NCBI RefSeq assembly: GCF_001039355.2
Contig: NW_019775440.1
Location: 230,388-294,387 of the forward strand
DNA from: Lingula anatina
Taxonomy: Eukaryota; Brachiopoda; Lingulata; Lingulida; Lingulidae
Length of the DNA stretch: 64,000 nucleotides
Reading direction: 5' to 3'
The notes under the pieces are model-generated. The model did no database searches. It was not told the DNA's origin and saw nothing but the letters and a program-made list of their open reading frames with translations. A program made the translations under genes and the position numbers. Positions 1 to 9,580 of this stretch are shown one piece after another (position 1 is the first letter of the stretch; each line of letters begins with the position of its first letter).

Positions 1-348
1 AATGGGGGGGGGGGGGTATCCGGGTAGACCGCCTACACCTAGCTTTTGTAAAAGTTTCATTCACTTGAACTTTTTAAGAATGTTGGTAAATTTATTCCTT
101 TTTAATTTTTTTAAATTTAGCATCTGGAACCCTCGGGTTTTTATATTTATGTCACTGAAATGAATTCAGAGCCATGCAGTTACCATCTCACCAAGTATTT
201 GATTATGAATTAAATTAATTTGATTTAACTAGAGGCTTTTATTTAACATTTAATAAATGATTGTTTTAAAATGGTGCTAAAACAGAGTAAGAATATGATT
301 TGCAATAACAAGTGTGCTATATTTTTTTCTTTTCTTTTTTCATAACAG
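1..348 (+). other. DARS2 upstream intron (3' part)
   Basis: This is non-coding sequence before E1. It begins with a G run (4-16) and is otherwise AT-rich, ending in a T-rich tract and the CAG acceptor. No promoter or first exon is visible, so the transcription start lies upstream of the window. Confidence 0.7.
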
Positions 349-515
349 TGTTTGTAAGTCACAGTCAGCGTACTCATTCATGTGGGGAGTTGCGCGCCAG
401 TCATGTGGGGCAAGACGTGGTGCTGTGTGGATGGCTCATGCATGAGCGTGCGCTGCAGTTTATAACTCTTAAAGATGCTCATGGAGTGACACAGTTCATA
501 GTTCCAGATAATAAG
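349..515 (+). CDS. DARS2: DARS2 exon E1 in window (OB-fold start)
   Basis: The exon follows a T-rich tract and CATAACAG, and ends at AAG|GTAGG. It opens with two bases completing a split codon, so at least one coding exon lies upstream. It reads [19 protein letters not shown], then [19 protein letters not shown], then [17 protein letters not shown], the usual start of the AspRS anticodon-binding domain. It ends in phase 0. Confidence 0.9.
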
Positions 516-1820
516 GTAGGTGGTGTTTGTCAAGTGCTGGCTTGCTTTGATTTAAAAAAAAATCAAGATTTATATATATAAAAATTTATTTACTGATAGA
601 TTAAGTGATCGAAAGTAATCTATCAGGCCATAATGTTACTATATACATTAACATACATTAATTAATATTGAAAAAAAAACCCATTTTGATGACATACTGC
701 ATAAATGGATAAAATGAATATTGCAGTAACTGTAAGAATGAAGTCCACACATATTGGTATATTATATCACTCATCTTTTTTTTCCTTTGTTTCAGCGAGA
801 TACACTCTGTGAGGTTGTGAAGGGTTTGAAGTTTGAGTCAGTTTTGCAAGTGAAAGGAAAAGTAATAAGACGCCCAGAAGGACAAGAAAACCCAGTAAGA
901 TTTAATTATAATGAGTCATAAGTGTATGGTACACAGTCAGTATTAGAGAGTTTCCGTTGCCGGTGAGATACGCCGGCTAGATTAATACGTCATCGGTTTG
1001 TGCGCACTTGTGACGTTCACCACATTCATATACCGTCATCCTATCTAGTCTGCGGAATACAAGCGCTCCTATCTAGCCAGTGCGGAAGATTATTGAAAAT
1101 AGTTATTAAAGGTTATGTTTGCTAATTTATATGACTTATATACTTTTTTACAATAGTTCAAGTGTACGTTCATGCAAATTTCGACTTTTTAACAGAGAGG
1201 AGCCGCTAGTTTTGGTTTATCAGGCACGTAGTCAGGGGTTGATCGTGGGGTTCTTACGAACCGCCATTTTTGTCGGGAAAAATTGCACTTTTGGGTAATA
1301 TTTGTCTCCTTTTTCATAAAAAAGAATCCCCCCCTGGAAATAGATGGCTACGGGGCCGTATATTGTTATTATTATATTGGAATGAGCGCCAGCATTCCGG
1401 GACATTACCGGAACGCGAAGAGAGAAGCGCGTTACTGGATACATTAGCACATACGTAACAATCTAGCCGTCGTATCCCAACTGCACCGGAAACTCTCTAA
1501 TATTGCTTCAATCAGTAGGAAATGGATATAAAACAGGAACGGATGGAAGCTGTCTTCTGGAAGATGTTCAGAATTTTTCAAGTTTACATTGATGAGCATC
1601 TAAAATTTTCTGGTTGAAGACGATCGAAAATGGAGAATGGATCAACAAAGATGATTTGTAAGACTGTTAGAAAATATCTCTGGGTCTGCCCCTTTAAAAT
1701 TTAGACACTAATGCACTGAAGATTGTAGAAACTTTTCATGAGGTAGTTTTTTCTTTTCATGAGGTAATAATGTTATTGTGTGTCATGTGCATCAAAGTTT
1801 ATTATTTAAAATAGCTCATC

Positions 1821-1876
<56 letters not shown>

Positions 1877-4800
1877 ACTCAGAAAATGCCCACTGGAGAC
1901 ATTGAAGTTGAAATAGAAGACCTGAAGGTGTTAAATCCAAGTCTTGCTGAATTGCCATTCAAAACAAGAGATTATGAAGAAGTAAGTATGGTAATTCCTT
2001 ACTAGATTTAAACAGGATTCATTTTTCCCACAGGCACATACAAATGGAAATAGTTAAAATTTTGTGGAGGTTGTAGAAATTAAGTTTGATACATGTCAAA
2101 TAGCATGTTGTTGTCAATGACAAGTGTTTATAAGACTTTACCATATGAAGCATAGTACCATAGTACACTAAATTTTGCATTTGAGTCATCTCACTTTTCT
2201 CTCTTTATAATTAAGTCAGAGAAATATTATATGTTTTTTCTAGATCACAGAGAATGTTCGTTTGCAGTACCGATATTTAGATATAAGACATTACAAAATG
2301 CAAAAGAATCTTCGGATTCGATCCAACATGGTCATGAAAATGAGAGAATTCCTGTGCAATAAACTAGGTAATAAAGTAAATGTACCACAGAAATGAAAAG
2401 AAAGTGGATTAGTATAGACATTTGTTCATACTGCATGCAAATTACAAAATTGGTCATTGTTTTGCGACTTATTGAAACTGTAAGGAGGAGTAGATACGAA
2501 AAAATAACGTTTCAAATAATTTTTTCCAATCAGATATGGTATGCTTATACTTTTTAAACACAGATTGTTGTATTGATGCAGATTGGTATATAATAGGTAA
2601 CATTGGAAGAATATTAAAAATTTGTGTCAATATTTTGTGTGTTCAGTCTCATCAAATGTAATTTAACTTTCAATTTAGTAAATCAAACTTGACATTGTAA
2701 AACTTGTAATGACCAAAAAGATTTGTGTGTTTTCAGGTTTTGTAGATGTAGAAACTCCCACATTGTTCAGAAGAACACCAGGGGTACGTATTAACATCTT
2801 TTTTTGGGGGGGTGGGGGGGTGGGGAGGATAATATCTATAGCAGTAACTTTTTTCTGCGTGTGCTATTACATTAAATTTTTTATATCTGGTCTAAAGACA
2901 TATTTAAATGTTATTCTTCCATTATTTTTAATTATTTTGATATTTTGAAATAATTCAGGGAGCAAGAGAATTTGTTGTACCTACAAAAATACCTGGGAAA
3001 TTTTACTGTCTTCCACAAAGTCCACAACAGGTGAGATATGTGTGCATGTAAACGCATGTATGAGTGTACGTGCATGTGTGAATTTGTGTATGTGTTTGTG
3101 TGTACATGTATCTTTTATGTGTGCATATATGTATGGCTGTTCCTGTGTGTGTGTATATAGCGTCCAATATCTTAACAAACGCAGGTTGTCTGTTTGAGCC
3201 TTTATTGATCCACTACAATAAGATACGTTCTGAAATAATAATAAATAAAGATACTTAACATCTATACTTCATGATCCTTTTCAATATGACTTACTTATAT
3301 AATGACTGAATGTCACTGTTATTAAATCAATTTCTTTTATAAGTGCATTACAAACAGGGACGGATCCAGAGATATTTTTTGACAGTCTTCCAAATTATCT
3401 TTGTTGATCTATCCTCCATTTTTGACTGTCTTCCGACAGAAAACATTAGATGCCCGACAATGTAAACTTGAAAATCTGACCGTCTTCCGGAAGACCCAGA
3501 AGACGGCCTAAATCCGCCCCTGACAAAGTTAAGAAGAAACAAATTAATTCCAAAATTAAATGGTAACATACATAAACTAGCTACTCACTAGACTTGTCTA
3601 GCCTCGACTTGTGAAACATGACAAAATACCGTATAACCTTTGTCTGCTGACACTGTAATAAATATAAAACAACTTCATGAAATTATGTAGCTAGCTGAGA
3701 TAAACATACTCAATATCTAAGGAAAGAAAATAAACGTAAACTAACAGGCCTGACAAAGTTTGTTTGTTAACCACACCTAATACATTCATGCATTATAACA
3801 CGTGTTCTTAAAATGCCTTTACATTACTTGCAAATTTATATGCTAATTACGTAATGAGCTATAAAATAGGTCTAGTAACCAAGCAACATATATAAAATGA
3901 GTTTTAAGAAAGGACCGGGCAAATACATACTGTACGTCCTCCGTGAATCTGAACGTGTGCACCTCTCCCAACTTAAGAATCTCTTTCTTCTAAATATCAT
4001 TTTCTCAACCAAATACATAGCAATTGCACCGAATGCAGTATGTGAGACTACATGGTAATTAATTTCCCTTAAACACGGGATATAGAATTCTAGCCACTAC
4101 AGTGTATGTACATGTGTTTGTGTTTGAGAGAGAAAGAGAAAGAAAGAGATAAGACCGGAAATATCTTTGCAATTTACAACAAAGATATTCAGTTTTAGAA
4201 GACAAGATTTTGGTTGGAAGTCACAAAAATGTATTAGAAAGGAAAATCCTAGAGTACACATAAAGAATCTTTCTCTCTGTGTTGTTAAATACTATTGCAA
4301 TGCCAATGGTTTTATGTCTTACAAAAATATCATTTATAACGTACCTTTAAGGTGATGTTATTGTGCACCATTGGAAAACACTACCAAAAGATGATCCAGT
4401 GCCTTTTGGTGTAAAAAAAATTACAACTGAATTTACTTGCTATTTCAATCATTACGGACAACTGAGGTTTTTAATTGTTGGTATTTGGAATGCATAACAA
4501 ATGTATATATGTATATTTCAGTTTAAGCAACTCCTTATGGTAGGGGGTATAGATCGTTACATGCAGATAGCAAAGTGTTATCGTGATGAAGGAGCAAAGA
4601 CAGACAGGCAACCAGAATTCACCCAGGTGAGATTAAAAATATCATCAAATTAAATGACTGCTACTTAGAATGATGCTTCAAGATTTTTTCACTTCAGCTT
4701 ATGGATGACCTGTGTTTAGTTTTTTTTTTATTATTTTGGAGATATCTTCTGAATGAGTTAGGTCACACAAGATAGTGGGCACTAATTCCACAGGGACTGT

Positions 4801-7800
4801 ATGCAACCTGATTGACAGACTATCAAGCCTTGTCTTGTTTCTAACACACTCATATTATAACTAGCTTTTCAAGATTCTGCTTAACACCAGGAAGAGGCAC
4901 ATTAGTCTGTTAATGGGACTGCATTTAGTGATTGTCCCTGTTTAGTTAGTGCACACTAGATAGAGGAACCTATCTCATTCTGTATGACCCTTATTTACAA
5001 GTTTATTATGTTTCCTGTGGTTGTGTGCTTGTTTGACAAATCTGCTGGTAAACAAAACATGTTCAAGTTGAATATATTCAGATAATTTATTTGTAAGCAG
5101 AGGCCAGGAAAATGTGATTATTTTACATGGGATTAAATTGCCTTGGATTATATTGTGTTTGGTGTCATTGCTGCATTTGGTGGCGGAGCATTACTTTTTG
5201 GATTGTGTTAGTTGTAACAAGTTGGTTGTGCTTCTGATTGTGTTGTGCCCTACAATACAAAATGGGATAGTGCTAGACATGAGACATTCTGTTATTGGTT
5301 TTTGATACAAACTTTTTCCATGGAATCACATAATTTTAAGATTTTAAATTCATTTCTAGTGGGACCTAAGTGTGCCCCTTCCTCCTCCTCCTCAGTCAAT
5401 TAAGTGTTTTTGTGATAAATGCCCTGAGATTTTTTAAAACCCAGGTTCATGTCTGTTTTAAATAATACATGTTTATGTAATGTAATAAAACTTCCTTAAT
5501 TATATTTGTATTAGGGAACATATGGTATGATGAATTACATAGATTAAGTTACAATATGGAGTAATAATTTTCAGTTGGCTGTAGTGGGAAATTAGGTATG
5601 CTATGATATTTGATGATAAAATCTCATCTATTATTAAGTTTGTTTTATGTGTTTATTTTTTATGTTAAGCTGTGGCAAAGGTCCGTAAATAAACTGAAAA
5701 GAGAGAGGCAGATAAAGAAAGAAAGAGTTTGTTTGCAATCCTTCTCAAAAGATGGCAGCATATGCTTAGTCACATTGAATCAATCAAAATATAAAGTCTA
5801 TGTAACTCAACTGGTTTACCACAAACATTTAAATTGAACAAACCTATTACATCTTCAGACATTACTTACGGACTGGCTGCTCCCAGTTTAATAGTCTTTC
5901 TACCAGTGTCAGTAGAAGAATATGCAAAAAAAAAAAAAAAAGAAAAAAAATCCACAACAGATTAAAACCTTGTCTGTTGTAAATTGAGAATCTTGAGAAC
6001 TTAAGTAATTTTTCTTTGGGTCCATTAAATAAGAACAGAGTGTCTGCTGAGATAACTCGGAGTAATCAGTCTGGGCTTAGGTATTTTCTGTGCCATTAAA
6101 CAAATTCTTTTTCTTGATCTATTTCTAATTCTATTAGCTAAATGCAATGTTGTCAGTTCAAATTCATACATACCATTCGAGTGTTTTCCTAATACTATGG
6201 TTTTCACAGAGTTATTCTTTCAAAATATTTCTGTGGTTATAACAGAAACAGCCTGTCTCAGTTCCGTCAGTGAGAATTTCTAATACAGAAAAAATTATTT
6301 GTGATTTCACAAATGTTTCTGACATTTGAATGATGTGATGGTGAGTGACAATCATGGTAACTTTTTCCTGTGGTAAAGCATTTCTTTTTATTTTGGTTGA
6401 TTTTGATGAAAGAAATGAGGGGAGGAAATCACAAAAGCTGTACCCTGCGGAATCATTATCCACTGACAATTCAATGACAGATTGACAAATAACAAGGGAC
6501 CAAGTCAGGAGCTGGTTTCACATAGAGCCTTATCCTGAAAATTGGGTCAAAATTTTAGATCAAAAACCTGATACACGTTACAACAATATAATACAATACA
6601 GTGCAATAAAGTTTAATTCATGTCGGAAAGAATGAAAGTACAATCATTAGCTGAGTAGCTATTCACCGACAGAACTTCGAAATTATTTGTTCCAGTTAAG
6701 TGACGATAGTATTAGGCATAAACATTGATTTGGTCTTTCTTGTTACAAAATGGGCTCAATATTACAGATCATAATATGATTGATTTGGGGTTGAAGTTAA
6801 CTAATAAATTTGTGGTTTTGAAGTTCAGTCTCCAGGCATAATTTTATGGTGTGAAATAGACCAGACATGTTAGTCTGAAACCTCCAGATGAACAACTTTA
6901 TGAAAGAAATGACCTTACAGTTCAGAATGCGAACAGTTAAGAGGATACAACTGGTGCTAGAAGGCAAACTATTTGACCCAGGCTAGCATCTTATGAATGG
7001 ATGAGGGGAAAGGGAAACATGGTCTTTTTTTTTCAAGCCCATCTATCAGGTTGTGTGTGGTCTAATCATACATAAGAAATGATCAAAGACTTCAGTAATG
7101 GGTTTAGGTTACAAACCTCATTCTCTCTGGTTTATTAAATCGCTCAAGGTGAAAGCTGTTCAGGGTGGATTTAAATTGACAATAAATGGCACAATTTGTC
7201 ATACTTCTAAAGAGATTTGCCTTGGGTTATTGACCTTGAAAAGCTAGTATCTCTAGTAAACCACCACATGATCTGTTATGAAATTTTGGACACACTTTGT
7301 TGGTTGTCATTGTTATGAGAGTGAGCTTTATAAAAATTCTTTTTAAGCGTATACAATTTTTTTGTGCATTTTTTGTTATTTTCAATTTTCTTTCAGTACT
7401 TAAACACTAATTTATCTTCCAATTAATTATTAATTTTACCTGCACTACTATTGAAGACGCTGTATTAGAAATGGAATGTTACTTTGTTTTCATATTTAGT
7501 AGCATTTTTCATGAGTTAACTACTAAAAATGTGCCCTAGTAGAAGAACATAGCTAACTTAAAGTTTGACATATGTTTTTGGTGTCACAATAGCACAGAGG
7601 TTAGAATGAGACTGCCAAAAACACTTGCTATTTTATAATTGTTAACTTGAACAAAAAAATCCTGAAAACTTGTGCATTAAAAATAAGTCACATAGTTTCA
7701 AAGAAAGCAATTTATCAATTTGTGAATGTCATTTGAACATTTTGTCAACACATGGCAAAGCAGTGTGGTGGATGCAGAATATTTTGAAGTATCCTGTTTA

Positions 7801-9528
7801 CAACCAGAAGAGATCAGATCATGATTAAAAGCATCTCATGAAATCCTGATGCTAAGAAAACTGCTGACACTTTACAGGAAATTGCAGTGTTTTTGACAGA
7901 TTAATTTTCTGAACTAGATTTATGTCTGGGAGAGATCTTATGGTATAAACCTTGATTAAAGCTTATATTGAACAATTTATAAACATGTTGATTGTGGGAG
8001 CTCGAGGGATAGGGTAACCAACAAGCTTAGCTAATTGCATAAGCTGAATTGTACTTTGAAAAAGATAATAATTATAATAATTATTTTATTATTATTATTA
8101 GTAGTAGTAGTAGTATTTATGTTGTTCCAGTACCCATCTTTCCACCCTTAGATAGAAAAAAAAACAAAACAGACAAACAAACAAAACGAGAAGTAATGCA
8201 TACACAATAGCAACTAGTACAGATAATGCAATGAAACATAATTTAACAAAATGGAAGTGAAGATAAAATTATGTACAAAGAAACCTTAATGCTCCCATTC
8301 TGGAGTTTATTTTAATTCTGATTTTAATTAGAAATAGAATAAAAACACTAACTTAAAATAGAACAAACCATACTCATATTACATAGAAATTATATTTATC
8401 ATGACTTTATGATGTTTTAGGTTGATATAGAGATGTCCTTTGTCACCCAAGAGGACATTATGGATGTCATAGAAGGCCTTCTGGTAAATTCATGGCCAAA
8501 AGAGAGTGGAGTCCTAAAAACTCCTTTCCCCCGTATGACATATGAAGATGCCATGCGACAGTACGGTATTGACAAACCTGATACAAGGTTTGAAATGAAG
8601 GTAATTTTTTAGTCCATTAAGGGATATATATTAATAAATAGATATGTGTGCCAATCAACATAAATGAAAAAAAAAGAGAACATTTTATGAATTATAATTT
8701 TGTCATTTACTTCTCATTATTAACATTTAAAATGTGGCTGCTAGTATTAGGGTTGGATGCAGAGGGGAGTAACATGAAATTTTCTGTGTTCTTTGGTTTC
8801 TATTTTTACTAGGACCAAAAAATTTAAGTATTGTGTAATGTAGCTAGGGATCAAACCTTTCTTGTGTAATAAACTTCCAGAAAATGTTTTATTCTGGTCA
8901 GTTTTGAGGGATTTAATGTCTTATTAGGTAGTTTCAAGAAAACTATGAAAATGTTAAAGTTAACATCAGGAATCTTCTCAAAGAATTGAATCAATAACTC
9001 ATTGTGCCTTTTGAAAATTGTTTGTGTCTAATGGTGCATGTTTTTATTTCTCAGATCCAAGAAGTTACAGACATATTCCAGGGTCAATCTGTGCCTGTAT
9101 TTGCCAAAGCTCTAGCCACTCCAGGATGCAGCATACATGCGCTCAACATCAAAACGGGCCAGGTAAAAAAATATAATAATAATAAAAAATAAAAATAAAT
9201 AAATAAATAAATAAATAAAGACTTGCAGTTTTCCTTCATACCTTGTTAAATGTATAAGTGGCATTATTGGAACCCATTCCTTTGAAAAAATGTTTGAAAC
9301 AGGATCTTTTTGTATTTAGATGAGTCTTCAGCATGGACATTTTCATCAAGTGAATATTATGCAGAACTGCATAATAGATAAAAGAATTGCTTGGATTGGT
9401 ATTGAAAGATAAAATAAATGTTTTTGGATGCTAGGCATAAGGTAGAAGGAGGCGTGCTTGTCCCAAAGAAGAGTTGTCATGCTTATGTTTTTGTGTCATA
9501 GAAAAATCCATGAAATACTATTAAAAAC

Positions 9529-9580
<52 letters not shown>

